IMG/VR virus record: IMGVR_UViG_3300021605_000004
Location: 1-64,000 of that record
From: a virus
Direction: 5' to 3' (one strand)
Length of the DNA stretch: 64,000 nt
Under the pieces are notes generated by a model that searched no databases, was not told the origin of the DNA, and was given only the letters and a program-made list of their open reading frames with translations. The stretch's first letter is position 1, and every line of letters starts with the position of its first letter. Both the position numbers and the translations under genes were made by a program. Of the stretch, positions 43,084 through 52,645 are shown one piece after another.

Positions 43084-44357
43084 TATTTCGGCCTCCATGT
43101 TTTGTTCGGCGTGGTGGAAACTGGTTGCTGTTTAGTTGGCGGTTCTACTGTTGCTCCGAACTCTCCGGACTCAGGAGAATCCCATCCATCCAGTCCTGTT
43201 TTTCTGCCTTTCAAGTCAGTCATAACGGATCTTGCCACTGTGGGAACCGTAACATTGATAGAAGGACTGCCTGCCGGATCGCCTTTTGGTTTTCCTTGAA
43301 CAGTCATCCACGCCTGTCCATTACCGGAATGAATCTGTATAACATCGGCATTTTCTAAGTTTAAGTCAGTATAATTCCCATCAGCACCCTTAACTTTTAA
43401 CGTGCCAGTCCATTTCGGCTTGCGTGACAATCCGGAAAGATCCCAAACGTACCCATCGGCATCAGCATCCCTTGGTATTAATTTTATTCCCTTGAAATTA
43501 CCACCTTGTCCACCTCCGTTATTTATTGTTGTATGTGGTTGTGCTACATTTCCACCCCACGTCTTGTCGTCCTTTCTGAACTTTTCAGCATAGTCCAGTG
43601 CTGCTTTACGTGCCAACGTTTCACCACCTCCGGTTTGTGACATCCAGAAGTTGCGCCATTTTTGGTTGTAATCAAATAAACTTGTAGCCGTTGGGATAGG
43701 ATTAAGTTTTTCAGTATTGTACCGTTCCATTCCTTCCTTCAGTACACCTCTGTCTGTTTTGGCTCCTTTAAGCGCCGCATCAAGGTCTCCACTCATGGAT
43801 TTCCAGTCGTAAGGTTTGGAACCGACGTAATTATTATACACTGACCGGGCAATAGGAATATCATTGATGCTTTGTGCGCCTTTTGTTTTTGTGTCAAGGT
43901 CTTTTACGAACTGCTTGTATTCTTCCTCAGTAATCGTTCCGGCACGTAAGTCCTGTGTCGCCGCCTGCAACGTCTCATTATAATCCTTCGAAAGTCCTTT
44001 GAGCGCCGTTACCTGGCCGATAAGTTTCTTGTATGCCTGATTCTGCTGTAATGTCTGATCGGCGTTAAGGTTCAGGCGGTTTAGTCCAGTTTGATTCTTG
44101 TAAAGTCCTTTTGCGTACTGGATATAATCGTTAATGGCTTTGTTGGCAAGGTTCTGGTGAGTGGCGTCAATATCATCCGTTTTCAGGTCGGCCATAGTCT
44201 TGGCCACCTGTTCGGCCTGTAACCGCTGAAGGGTTCCTTTTGGATCTTGGAACGCGGCAATGGTATTGATAAAATTCTCAGTACCCTGTGGATCGGATAC
44301 CGGCTCCGGTGCTGTGAACGGATCGTACTGCCGTTGGAAGGTTATGTTTCGGTTCAT
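43083..44357 (-). CDS. Internal virion / tail-associated protein, unknown
   Basis: A 424-aa protein starting MNRNITFQRQYDPFTAPEPV. Residues 25-200 are mostly helical, Gln/Lys/Asp-rich (KTMADLKTDDIDATHQNLAN). A linker with a glycine patch (NNGGGQGGNFKG) follows. A beta-rich C-terminal domain (VWDLSGLSRKPKWTG, then IQIHSGNGQAWMTVQG) has a Pro-rich tail. It is coupled to the giant protein downstream, so it may be an internal or ejection partner. No family is recognised. Confidence 0.65.
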   Translation of the reverse strand: MNRNITFQRQYDPFTAPEPVSDPQGTENFINTIAAFQDPKGTLQRLQAEQVAKTMADLKTDDIDATHQNLANKAINDYIQYAKGLYKNQTGLNRLNLNADQTLQQNQAYKKLIGQVTALKGLSKDYNETLQAATQDLRAGTITEEEYKQFVKDLDTKTKGAQSINDIPIARSVYNNYVGSKPYDWKSMSGDLDAALKGAKTDRGVLKEGMERYNTEKLNPIPTATSLFDYNQKWRNFWMSQTGGGETLARKAALDYAEKFRKDDKTWGGNVAQPHTTINNGGGQGGNFKGIKLIPRDADADGYVWDLSGLSRKPKWTGTLKVKGADGNYTDLNLENADVIQIHSGNGQAWMTVQGKPKGDPAGSPSINVTVPTVARSVMTDLKGRKTGLDGWDSPESGEFGATVEPPTKQQPVSTTPNKTWRPK

Positions 44358-44360
44358 GTG

Positions 44361-45020
44361 TTATTCATCAACATTATAATGCCGGTTGTCCGGTGTACTG
44401 AAATTAGAGCTACCCATCCCGTAATCTTGTCGTTGTGAATTAAAGTCGATTGGTGCTTGTCCCTTCCCACTCAGCAGCGCGATGATCTTCGCCCAATTCC
44501 CATCCAGGAATTTCCCGGCCGTACCGGTGAGTGAGGTCATAAAGTCGTTCTGTAATGAGTTTTTATTCATCTCATTCTGTCCTTGCAGTAGTCCAATGTC
44601 CGTTTTATTCCCAAGGACATTCGCCTCCATTGCCGCCATCGGCCCACCCAGATACCTTGCATACGCGTCCATGTTGGCATTTCTGGCCTGTTCGTTTGCC
44701 ATGTCAAGGTTGCGAAGTTGGCTGTTCTGTGCGGCACTCTGTTTGGTAAGGAAGTCAACTACGCCGCCACCGCTTAACCAGTCCTGTGCCTCACCTAATG
44801 TCGTTGGAAGTTGATTGTTTATGTCGGCCTTCATCGTCTCGTAACCAGCAAGTCCGCGGGAGGCTTGTTCGGCATATATGTTTTTGGCCTGTTGTGCCGC
44901 TGCACTTACTTTCTGCTGCTGCTTGATTGCCTCAAGGTTGGCATTGTTCTCGTCGTGGGACTTGTTGGAATTTAACAACCCCAGAACCGTGTTCGCTATG
45001 CCTAAAATTTCGCCTACCAT
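44361..45020 (-). CDS. Small internal virion protein, unknown
   Basis: A 219-aa, Ala/Gln/Asn-rich helical protein (EAIKQQQKVSAAAQQAKNIY). It has a hydrophobic start (ILGIANTVLGLL), a pattern seen in T7 gp14-like internal core proteins. It lies 3 nt from the 424-aa gene and 2 nt from the ring-like gene. An ejection-protein role is inferred. Confidence 0.6.
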   Translation of the reverse strand: MVGEILGIANTVLGLLNSNKSHDENNANLEAIKQQQKVSAAAQQAKNIYAEQASRGLAGYETMKADINNQLPTTLGEAQDWLSGGGVVDFLTKQSAAQNSQLRNLDMANEQARNANMDAYARYLGGPMAAMEANVLGNKTDIGLLQGQNEMNKNSLQNDFMTSLTGTAGKFLDGNWAKIIALLSGKGQAPIDFNSQRQDYGMGSSNFSTPDNRHYNVDE

Positions 45021-45022
45021 GA

Positions 45023-45703
45023 TTAATATTGTTTGCCCGTTAAAATATGTGTGTAGTACTCCTGGAATATCTCGTCAGCATCGAACTGATACCCGTGAAA
45101 TACGTTCAAAGCCTTGATGTAGTCCCGGTCGAAAATGGCCTTATCGGTAACCGTGAATGCCTTGTCGCGCTTTACCCACTCATTCTCAGCATAGGCTTGC
45201 ACGACGGCCCTTGCCATTCTCGGAATATAGGTAACACCGTCCATGCTGACTCCGGTAGGAGTGTAGTTCAGTGTCACTTCGGCGACACTTATCGGAGCGT
45301 CGATGATCACGCGCCTGTTCTCGGTATCCAGTGAGTAATATGCTTTGAACGTGGACTGCGTTACCGGATACACCACCGTATCGCGGGTTGATACACCGCA
45401 GTCGTCCGTGGACAATACCGGCATATCTGACCTTGGAGTGAACGCAAAGAACCGGCCATCGTGAACGATACCGATACTGACGAACTTTAAGAAATCGTTG
45501 GGCAGTACAACCACGCGCATCTCAGTCTGAATAGGCAATATAACCGGTTTAGTCGCCGGTAGGCTTTGCAGCCTGAGTCCTTCGTAGCCTTTAATGGCGA
45601 AATTGAGCAGTCGCATGAATTGGCCAGGGTCAGATGAATCTCCCCAAGCCAACATTATGTCGTCAACAATTTGTTTGAATGAAACCCATCCCGATACGTT
45701 CAT
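45023..45703 (-). CDS. Ring/connector-like protein A
   Basis: A 226-aa protein. Residues 8-50 (FKQIVDDIMLAWGDSSDPG) are helical. The beta part (VVLPNDFLKFVSIGIVHDG ... VTLNYTPTGVSMDGVTYIP) and final helix (ARAVVQAYAENEWVKRDKAF) resemble podovirus head-tail adaptor/ring proteins. It shares this layout with the genes at 50180 and 51947. It overlaps the nozzle-like gene by 4 nt. Confidence 0.6.
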   Translation of the reverse strand: MNVSGWVSFKQIVDDIMLAWGDSSDPGQFMRLLNFAIKGYEGLRLQSLPATKPVILPIQTEMRVVVLPNDFLKFVSIGIVHDGRFFAFTPRSDMPVLSTDDCGVSTRDTVVYPVTQSTFKAYYSLDTENRRVIIDAPISVAEVTLNYTPTGVSMDGVTYIPRMARAVVQAYAENEWVKRDKAFTVTDKAIFDRDYIKALNVFHGYQFDADEIFQEYYTHILTGKQY

Positions 45704-48700
45704 AATGCCACTCCCGTTACTTCAACACTTAATAATTTATGCTCCGTCGTTTCTTCACCTTGCAGCTTCACTGAAAGACTCTGGCCTTGCAGGTCGTCAC
45801 CGTCAACCAGGTCACTGATCGCCGGAGTGAGGCTTCTCGTAGTCATGTTCTTTCCGAACTCGGCCACGAACTTCCCGTTTACTGAGGTAAATGCACCGGC
45901 TTTCAGAAGCGACATCATCCCGATAGGGTTGTTGTCTGTTGCAGGTATCGAAATATCCCCGGCCACCGGTGCGGAGAACTTTTTACTGCTACCAACAAAT
46001 ATAGTCAACCACCGTTTGAATATCAACAGGAGCTTATTCAGCACAACGGTCACCCAGTAAGGGTATTGTACGCCGTAGAAATTAGACCTTGGCGCGGTAT
46101 TTGAGTTGTGAACCCAAAGCTCATTACCACTGAAGGACGTAATGACTTTCTTGCTGAAACCGTATTCGTCCGGCATGAAGTCAAAAAATGCCACGAACCC
46201 GTCCTGTTTACTGCCACCGGTATCACGGAAGGCCAGTGTAAAGGAGTTGGATGCCGTTGTCTTATCGGTGAATGTCCAGATCACTAAACTGTTCTCCTGA
46301 TCAAAGGATGCGATCACGTCCACGTTGTCCGCACTGCCAAAGGCTGTACATGCTTCGTGCATGAACGAGTTGATGTTATAATCCACGCACAAGTTCTGGA
46401 TACCGTTACCATCATCCCGGCAGATAGCGTGAGAATTAAAGTCGAAGAAATATGCCCGTGTCTCGTTCTTAACCACCGATCCCGGATGAACCGTACCAAA
46501 GTCTGAGTCGTGGACAATAAGCGTTCCAAGGACGTCCTTCGTTGAGGACAGTATCTCTTTGGACTCCGAACTGGGCTGTGTCACACCGGCCCTGCCGATA
46601 TATAACGACGACTGTTTTGAGGTTTGTAAAATCTTTAACGTGAACCCAACCTCCTCGATATGGTTGATCGGGCCGTACTTCTCGGCTAACGTAACGGAGT
46701 CAGAGCTGTCAACGTGAGAGAGGTTGTTAATTCTGGTGTCCTGTATGAACAGGCCGGAGTAAAGGAGTTTGGATACATATTTCGTTCTGCGAGCATCCCG
46801 AAACTCAATATTGTATAAGCCAATATTAATGGCGTCACTATTATAAAAATCAGAATACGAGTTTCTTTCTACCGGGAAACAGTTGTGCATCTGACGATAC
46901 CCAACATAAGCATCCCCGTATGTAAATGTGCCTCTTGCTGAAACTTGTTGCGTTTGATCTCTGTTCCATGAGTTTGTTACGGGTGCATTTGTTTCACTTG
47001 TAGCAGGGGTGCATTGAAAAGAATGGAACCTGTTATCCGTATGAGGATTGAGTATGGGTAGTGGGGGGCCAAAATCATAGTACACTAACCGTTCTGTGTT
47101 GTTATTAGGGCGGTAAATCTCTACAATAGTATTGTCTTTTGATATCCCCAGTCCTGAAAAATTGATCTTGCCTATAATAAATGTGGCTGTGTTAATGGAT
47201 CGAATTTTGTTTCCGTTTCCATCTCTTATAAAATTATCGGTTTCCAAACTCGTGTCTTGTTGGTATCCAGTAGCTCCGTCTGGCCAAAAAACTCCAAGAA
47301 TTTCAGTGTCTATTGAAAATGGGAACGTTTTATAGTCGCTCCCGTCACGATTAAGAATAAAACGTATCCTGTCACCTGGAACAAAATCATAAGGTGATAG
47401 GTTAAATTTTGTCAACTCGTGTTTAGTCTGGACAATATATTCATTTATGTTTATGCTTGTATAGTGTAATGCAGAAACATTTGGAGTATATGCTGTATTG
47501 CTTATATTAACAATGGACGCGTATATATAATAACTTATAGATGAATTTCTTGCATACACCCACTGATAATGGGTAGCCCAAATTGGAGGTAAGTGGTTAA
47601 TCTCCCACTTGATTGTATTCTGTAATATTCGGTGTTCTGTCTGTGATTCAACCTGTGATGGGACATATGCTATTGATTCTGTTGATGTGTTTACCGTGGA
47701 CTTTCGGTTAGCCCTGTCCTTATATACGATACCAAATGGATGGTGCGATCCAGACTTGAATGTATGCAGTACACTGTTGTTTGATAGTTTTAGAATCTCC
47801 ACGTCTACCTTGGAACAATTAACACATGTTCCCCATGGATTCCCATTAGAATTTGTGACTTCAATTATAAAACCAATAGAATTTACGTCTACCGGCGGAG
47901 TACCAGGACTCCCATGTACAGCGTCATACAATCCACTCACTCCGCCAAATCCTTTAAACGTCCACGCATCAAGTGTAATTAATCTTCCATATGTTGTACG
48001 AACTCGAAGTTGCGCGCAGGCTTCTTCAATAAAATCTTTTAAGGACATCTGGCTACTTGCTACCACCGTGGCGTATCCATGAATCGGCTCATCCCAAAAA
48101 CTACCAAATACTTGAGCTGCTATTTCGTCAGCAGGAGGGTATGTTATCGGATGCCATGTAGCTGGTTCTGGATTGTTATATCTCCCTGGCAGACAGGAAA
48201 TTTGTATTACATAAGTAAAACCTGGCTCCCAAAAGTCAACTCCCGAAGTAGGTGTGAGTAAATTGATAGACCCTCCGTAAAACTGGTCTCCTTGGCTACA
48301 TCCAAATTGCTGAGACACTACAGCCGTGTTGTCTATTGATTTTATTATTTTACCTACTGTAACCTGTTGTGACGCAACGGATAATGCAACGTCTATATTG
48401 GTGTTATCGTACCCCTCAATGTAATTACCGTCCACTATTCTATTCTTCTCAATAATCTCATTATGTGCCGATATCTGCGGAACGGCATCATATGGCCGGT
48501 TACACTCAGTTTGGGTGAGACCCTCCGCAATATCGTCATCGTAAAACAGGTAAACAACATTGATGTCATCAAGCATACCAGTTTCACGTTCCCCGGCAGA
48601 ATCGTACTTGTAAATTCTTTTTATCAACTGCCAGTTGCCCGTATTCAGTACACGTACTGATATTTCTATTGTTTTAACCTCGGAAACTCCAGTATTAACC

Positions 48701-49620
48701 CAAACATTAATCACATTGTCAATTCGAATATCTTCATTGTAAGCGCCATTAAGAAGTTCAGGACGTGATGGTAATGGAACAATACTTGGGGGACTCCAAA
48801 CTGATTTCTCGTTGTCATCGTACACATAGCGGTACGAAAACTGAAACAGTTTATTGTGCAATTTGTTCACAACCCTGTTCGCATCATCATCATAACTCGG
48901 CCCCGGTGCATAGGCCGGTGGCCACTTGATTCGGTCCAGTATATGCCATGTAAGTGCTGAATACACTCCGACGTTGGCAGTCTCCCAATGGATATCAACC
49001 GTCGTTCCGGTTAATGGATAGGCCGACGTGACACTCAGGCAACGGTAAGACTTGCCTAAATACGAAACCACCATACCGGGTTGATATGTATTGGAACCAT
49101 TGAACGGATTTGTCATACCCGCAGCCTTGACCATGTTCACCTTGCGCGGCGGGTTGTAATCCACGAACGGCGTCCCCTCGTATCCATCAGTGAAGTACAA
49201 CAGATCGTCGATTGTGGAGGCTGAGACGCGGTAATTATACTGGAAATTGAGGAGGTACTGACTATAAAGGATCCACTCCAGTTTTTTATTGGACGTGAAC
49301 ATTCTTAAAATGCAATGTTTCCGGTCGGCTTTGGCACGATCAGTCGTTACGTCCGCCAGGAAATAGATTATCGTCCCGGCATTAATGTCTTTGGTAGTTC
49401 CGACGCATTTAAAATCGCCAACCGGCATTGTAAAGCCGGTATTGATCGTCATGGCCATCACCGAATCAAAGCCACGCATGTTCACAAGGCGCCCGGATGA
49501 GTTCTCCTCGATCATGTTCCGTACCATGCCCACCTCGTTAGGCGCAAGCATTTCAGGTGAACTGTCCAAGTTCATCCTTACATCCTTGAAACCACGAACG
49601 TCAGAAAACTTTTGCATCAA
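45700..49620 (-). CDS. Large tail-nozzle/stabilisation-like protein
   Basis: A 1306-aa, beta-rich protein. The N-terminus (FSDVRGFKDVRMNLDSSPEM then VRNMIEENSSGRLVNMRGFD) resembles the opening of the large nozzle, muzzle or stabilisation proteins of podovirus-like Bacteroidota phages: a genome-end plug with a first Arg-rich beta strand and repeated YYDND-like loops. It is flanked on both sides by ring-like genes with 4-nt overlaps, so it is presumably the tail-nozzle part of the connector complex. Confidence 0.65.
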   Translation of the reverse strand: MMQKFSDVRGFKDVRMNLDSSPEMLAPNEVGMVRNMIEENSSGRLVNMRGFDSVMAMTINTGFTMPVGDFKCVGTTKDINAGTIIYFLADVTTDRAKADRKHCILRMFTSNKKLEWILYSQYLLNFQYNYRVSASTIDDLLYFTDGYEGTPFVDYNPPRKVNMVKAAGMTNPFNGSNTYQPGMVVSYLGKSYRCLSVTSAYPLTGTTVDIHWETANVGVYSALTWHILDRIKWPPAYAPGPSYDDDANRVVNKLHNKLFQFSYRYVYDDNEKSVWSPPSIVPLPSRPELLNGAYNEDIRIDNVINVWVNTGVSEVKTIEISVRVLNTGNWQLIKRIYKYDSAGERETGMLDDINVVYLFYDDDIAEGLTQTECNRPYDAVPQISAHNEIIEKNRIVDGNYIEGYDNTNIDVALSVASQQVTVGKIIKSIDNTAVVSQQFGCSQGDQFYGGSINLLTPTSGVDFWEPGFTYVIQISCLPGRYNNPEPATWHPITYPPADEIAAQVFGSFWDEPIHGYATVVASSQMSLKDFIEEACAQLRVRTTYGRLITLDAWTFKGFGGVSGLYDAVHGSPGTPPVDVNSIGFIIEVTNSNGNPWGTCVNCSKVDVEILKLSNNSVLHTFKSGSHHPFGIVYKDRANRKSTVNTSTESIAYVPSQVESQTEHRILQNTIKWEINHLPPIWATHYQWVYARNSSISYYIYASIVNISNTAYTPNVSALHYTSININEYIVQTKHELTKFNLSPYDFVPGDRIRFILNRDGSDYKTFPFSIDTEILGVFWPDGATGYQQDTSLETDNFIRDGNGNKIRSINTATFIIGKINFSGLGISKDNTIVEIYRPNNNTERLVYYDFGPPLPILNPHTDNRFHSFQCTPATSETNAPVTNSWNRDQTQQVSARGTFTYGDAYVGYRQMHNCFPVERNSYSDFYNSDAINIGLYNIEFRDARRTKYVSKLLYSGLFIQDTRINNLSHVDSSDSVTLAEKYGPINHIEEVGFTLKILQTSKQSSLYIGRAGVTQPSSESKEILSSTKDVLGTLIVHDSDFGTVHPGSVVKNETRAYFFDFNSHAICRDDGNGIQNLCVDYNINSFMHEACTAFGSADNVDVIASFDQENSLVIWTFTDKTTASNSFTLAFRDTGGSKQDGFVAFFDFMPDEYGFSKKVITSFSGNELWVHNSNTAPRSNFYGVQYPYWVTVVLNKLLLIFKRWLTIFVGSSKKFSAPVAGDISIPATDNNPIGMMSLLKAGAFTSVNGKFVAEFGKNMTTRSLTPAISDLVDGDDLQGQSLSVKLQGEETTEHKLLSVEVTGVAL

Positions 49621-50183
49621 GCCTTTTTGTAAATGTTACTGGAAGAAGGATCTCCTTTTATCGCGGCAACCGCCCCGTCAATGATTGTCTGAGCGACACC
49701 GGCCGGAAGTGATATCTCCTCCTCGTCCTCATACGCGTCGAAACTTACCACCACATCAGCCAGAACCTGAGTCACGTCTTTAGGCAGTGAACGGTTGAAC
49801 CGCACTGTCGTTCCGGTGACCACATAGAACACGAACCCGTTGATATGGTTGGCGTCGGATGACGAATTTAGGCTGTAGGATGGCGATGGGTAAAACTCGG
49901 TGTCGTCCGGGTCACAGGCCGCATCAGAACTCACCGGCAGAATACGGACAATGCCTTTGGCGTTAGAACGCGTCTGGATGATCGGAATGGTTATCTCTGC
50001 GACACGGTTCGTAACCGGCAGAGTCACGCGCTTGGTGTAGTAGTTGTACTGGTTGTTGTCGGCATTAAACAACTGCCCGACCACCTGGGAAAACACATTG
50101 CTCAGATGCAGTGCAACGCTGCGGTCCGAAAACTCCAAACCGCAAATATCTTTAACCTGCTGAACTAATACGTCTTTTTTCAT
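49617..50183 (-). CDS. Ring/connector-like protein B
   Basis: A 188-aa protein (MKKDVLVQQVKDICGLEFSD). An N-terminal helix pair is followed by beta-rich segments (RVTLPVTNRVAEITIPIIQT and FVFYVVTGTTVRFNRSLPKD). It overlaps both neighbours by 4 nt in the nozzle/ring cluster. A head-tail connector role is inferred from position and size. Confidence 0.55.
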   Translation of the reverse strand: MKKDVLVQQVKDICGLEFSDRSVALHLSNVFSQVVGQLFNADNNQYNYYTKRVTLPVTNRVAEITIPIIQTRSNAKGIVRILPVSSDAACDPDDTEFYPSPSYSLNSSSDANHINGFVFYVVTGTTVRFNRSLPKDVTQVLADVVVSFDAYEDEEEISLPAGVAQTIIDGAVAAIKGDPSSSNIYKKA

Positions 50184-51052
50184 TTCGACATCTCCATTGC
50201 GTACTGGGCGATTTCTTTTTCTGAGAGATTTATTCCAATCTTACTCAGGATAAAATACACAAACCGATATAAGTATTGAGACTCCCACTCAAGTTCGACG
50301 GTTAACGACCAATATAAAGTACCTGTCATCTCCGGCTTTATCACATTTTCCTTTAATAGTAGACTACCAAATGCACCAACTCTTTGATATAGATTGTACA
50401 CTACTGTTGTGGCGGAATCTATGGAAGGTGGATCGGTAGGGTCTGGACCCGGAGTGATCTTAGGATATGGTTTGTCGCTAACATATGTTCCCGTTGGCAT
50501 GTAAATGATAATGCTTGGACTGAGTGCATCCTGGCAGTAATCATAATATGGCGTAGTCGGATTGCTGAAATAGTCCAGTCTTACAGTAAGGACATCGTAT
50601 GGTACGACGTGCAGGCCGTCAGAACTTACTCTCCCGAATGGAGTCACCTTGGGCCGGGTAAACACATCGCGCTGCTTCTTGACGAACAGTTCATCACTGA
50701 CGATATCCACCTTGCGGATGGCCGGAACCTGAGACAGCGGATCGGAAATATTGTCCGATGTGGTAAAGGCAACGATGTAACGGCGATAGTCCGACGGCAC
50801 CACGCCAAGTCCGTCCGCATCTATGTCGATATCCTCCGTTTTCTTGAATGGGATCAGTGGCGTGGTGGACAGAACCTTATTTAACAAGGCCGGGTCCGCC
50901 GAAGCCGCAATGATCTCGTTCATAAGCGCCTGATACCACTCATCCTGAACCATCGGAAGCAGTAAATTAAGACGAGAGGGCGGTATCGCTCCGCCACTCT
51001 CGTATCGTCCTGCGATGTAACTCGCCAGGTTATATATCTGGAATAGTGTCAC
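50180..51052 (-). CDS. Ring/connector-like protein C
   Basis: A 290-aa protein starting MTLFQIYNLASYIAGRYESG. The middle (DADGLGVVPSDYRRYIVAFT ... VRLDYFSNPTTPYYDY) matches the order of the 200-aa gene at 51947 (GVAIIPSDLYAIEDAYY ... VTLSYFAKPEPVTYAV). The two are probably diverged paralogues. It sits between a fibre gene and ring protein B. It probably forms part of the neck or tail hub. Confidence 0.6.
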   Translation of the reverse strand: MTLFQIYNLASYIAGRYESGGAIPPSRLNLLLPMVQDEWYQALMNEIIAASADPALLNKVLSTTPLIPFKKTEDIDIDADGLGVVPSDYRRYIVAFTTSDNISDPLSQVPAIRKVDIVSDELFVKKQRDVFTRPKVTPFGRVSSDGLHVVPYDVLTVRLDYFSNPTTPYYDYCQDALSPSIIIYMPTGTYVSDKPYPKITPGPDPTDPPSIDSATTVVYNLYQRVGAFGSLLLKENVIKPEMTGTLYWSLTVELEWESQYLYRFVYFILSKIGINLSEKEIAQYAMEMSK

Positions 51053-51056
51053 CTGA

Positions 51057-51950
51057 CTACGGTACTACAACTAACGTTAAATTGCCTGATGCGGTAACAC
51101 GAAGCCTGTATTTGGTTCCGGCAGCACTGTAAAGAACAAGCCCCTGCAATGTATCGCTGATAACTACACGCTTTGCGCTGAGACTGTCTGCTGCAACCTT
51201 TCCGGTAGATGCGGTAAGTGGTATAGTCCCGACGAGAACCCTTGTAGTACCTGCGACGGTAGCCGATGCGATGGTGTCAGTGGCCCTCACGCTATGCGCG
51301 AAGGATACGCTGTTTGCATTGCCGGTAGTCTTGGTAACGGTATTTGTGGTTCCAGGGAGAGTCAAAGTGGTTGCTACTGATGCGGCCGTACCGTAAAATT
51401 TTGGTGCGGTAAGCGAGTCAGTGACCACCAGTGAATGATTAATTGTGGTACTGTTGGCATTGGTAGCTGTCTTGGCCAGAGTGTTGCCGCCCGGTAGTGT
51501 AATGGTAGCACCGCTTACTGCCAGTGTTCCGGCAATAGCCGTGTTCCCTGTAGCTGCGGCGACGGTAAACTTGTTGTAAGATGTACCGAGTCCCACTGCC
51601 CCCGCGGCTCGTAACGCCCCAAGGAATGTTCCGGTACCGGTAACGTCGAGTGTTGTGCTGAATGTTCCGGACGAAGCGGTAACCACACCGGCAACAACCG
51701 CCATATTAGCGACGTTGTAGCGGGTTGTAGAGGCTAAAAGGTACGTGCCATTGGCATTAGGCCCAACAGCAACCTTTGAACAATATAAAGTGCTGTCAGC
51801 TATAACGTAAAAAAAGTCATTGATCTTGACGAACTCGCCGAACGTAGTTGCCCTTGTCGGCAGGACGAATATCTGATGCTTTTTCGTCTGCTGTGCAAAA
51901 GCAGAGCAGGTAAGTAAAATGGCAATAGCCATCAAGATGATTTTTTTCAT
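51057..51950 (-). CDS. Secreted/fibre-like repeat protein
   Basis: A 297-aa protein read from ATG 51950 with a Sec signal (MKKIILMAIAILLTCSAFA). The body is Ala/Thr/Ser/Val-rich, with repeats of the kind LDVTGTGTFLGALRAAGA and TLPGTTNTVTKTTGNANS. These look like a trimeric fibre stalk with the common TLTLPGTTNT repeat. The C-terminus ends LRVTASGNLTLVVVP. A longer open frame (to 52049) is rejected because it starts inside the upstream gene. It overlaps the 200-aa ring-like gene by 4 nt. Confidence 0.7.
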   Translation of the reverse strand: MKKIILMAIAILLTCSAFAQQTKKHQIFVLPTRATTFGEFVKINDFFYVIADSTLYCSKVAVGPNANGTYLLASTTRYNVANMAVVAGVVTASSGTFSTTLDVTGTGTFLGALRAAGAVGLGTSYNKFTVAAATGNTAIAGTLAVSGATITLPGGNTLAKTATNANSTTINHSLVVTDSLTAPKFYGTAASVATTLTLPGTTNTVTKTTGNANSVSFAHSVRATDTIASATVAGTTRVLVGTIPLTASTGKVAADSLSAKRVVISDTLQGLVLYSAAGTKYRLRVTASGNLTLVVVP

Positions 51951-52549
51951 TTTTGGTTTTGTTTTTGGATTAAGTCTGTTTGATTTACGGAAATTCCTAA
52001 AGATTGAAGTATGAACTGTTCGATAAACACCACGTCCGATTCGTTCCATAGAACTGGTGACGATACATCGGCGTTGAACTCGGCATAACCGTTGGTGCTG
52101 ATCACGGCATATGTTACCGGCTCCGGCTTGGCGAAATAACTCAGTGTGACGTACTTGACATCAAGCGGCCTGAACCGGATATAATTCGCCTGCATGTTAC
52201 CGACTGGAAACAGCTTTGACGGGAACTCAATCTTATGCGCACACATCACGTCAAATGCTTTATCGTCCAGCATGTTGATGCGGACGGTTATCGAACCGTT
52301 CTTATAGTACGCGTCTTCTATCGCGTATAAGTCGGATGGTATTATTGCCACTCCATCAGTCACGATAAGCGGCTGAGTCGTATCGCCTTTGACTTTCTTG
52401 AACTTTCTCAGCGCAAAATAGTCCTTCTCCGCGTACCTCTGCAAGAACAGCTTTAACGTCGCACCGTCGTATAACGTGGCGAACAGTTCAGGTTGCAACG
52501 GTTCAGAGGTGAACTGCGAAATATGCTGGGCTATGGTTTCAAGTGTCAT
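51947..52549 (-). CDS. Ring/connector-like protein D
   Basis: A 200-aa protein, first in the connector operon. It shares the order IPSDLYAIED-x(n)-LxYFAKPEP with ring protein C. The promoter with TAAATTTG at 52555-52562 puts the mRNA start at or next to the ATG at 52549, so translation is probably leaderless. No named family is recognised. Confidence 0.6.
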   Translation of the reverse strand: MTLETIAQHISQFTSEPLQPELFATLYDGATLKLFLQRYAEKDYFALRKFKKVKGDTTQPLIVTDGVAIIPSDLYAIEDAYYKNGSITVRINMLDDKAFDVMCAHKIEFPSKLFPVGNMQANYIRFRPLDVKYVTLSYFAKPEPVTYAVISTNGYAEFNADVSSPVLWNESDVVFIEQFILQSLGISVNQTDLIQKQNQK

Positions 52550-52554
52550 GCGGC

Positions 52555-52585
52555 CAAATTTAAGATACCGCTATCGTTTAGTCAA
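52555..52585 (-). promoter_or_regulatory. Promoter of connector operon, TTG-N20-TAAATTTG
   Basis: Minus strand: TTG (52583-52585), 20 nt, TAAATTTG (52555-52562). The expected start coincides with ATG 52549. It drives at least the 52549 to 43083 genes and perhaps the giant protein. Confidence 0.7.
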
Positions 52586-52645
52586 GGTGTAGGCCGGAGC
52601 TTGACTTTCGCTGCATCGGTGGTAGCAAGTAGCGTCCTTCGCTTT

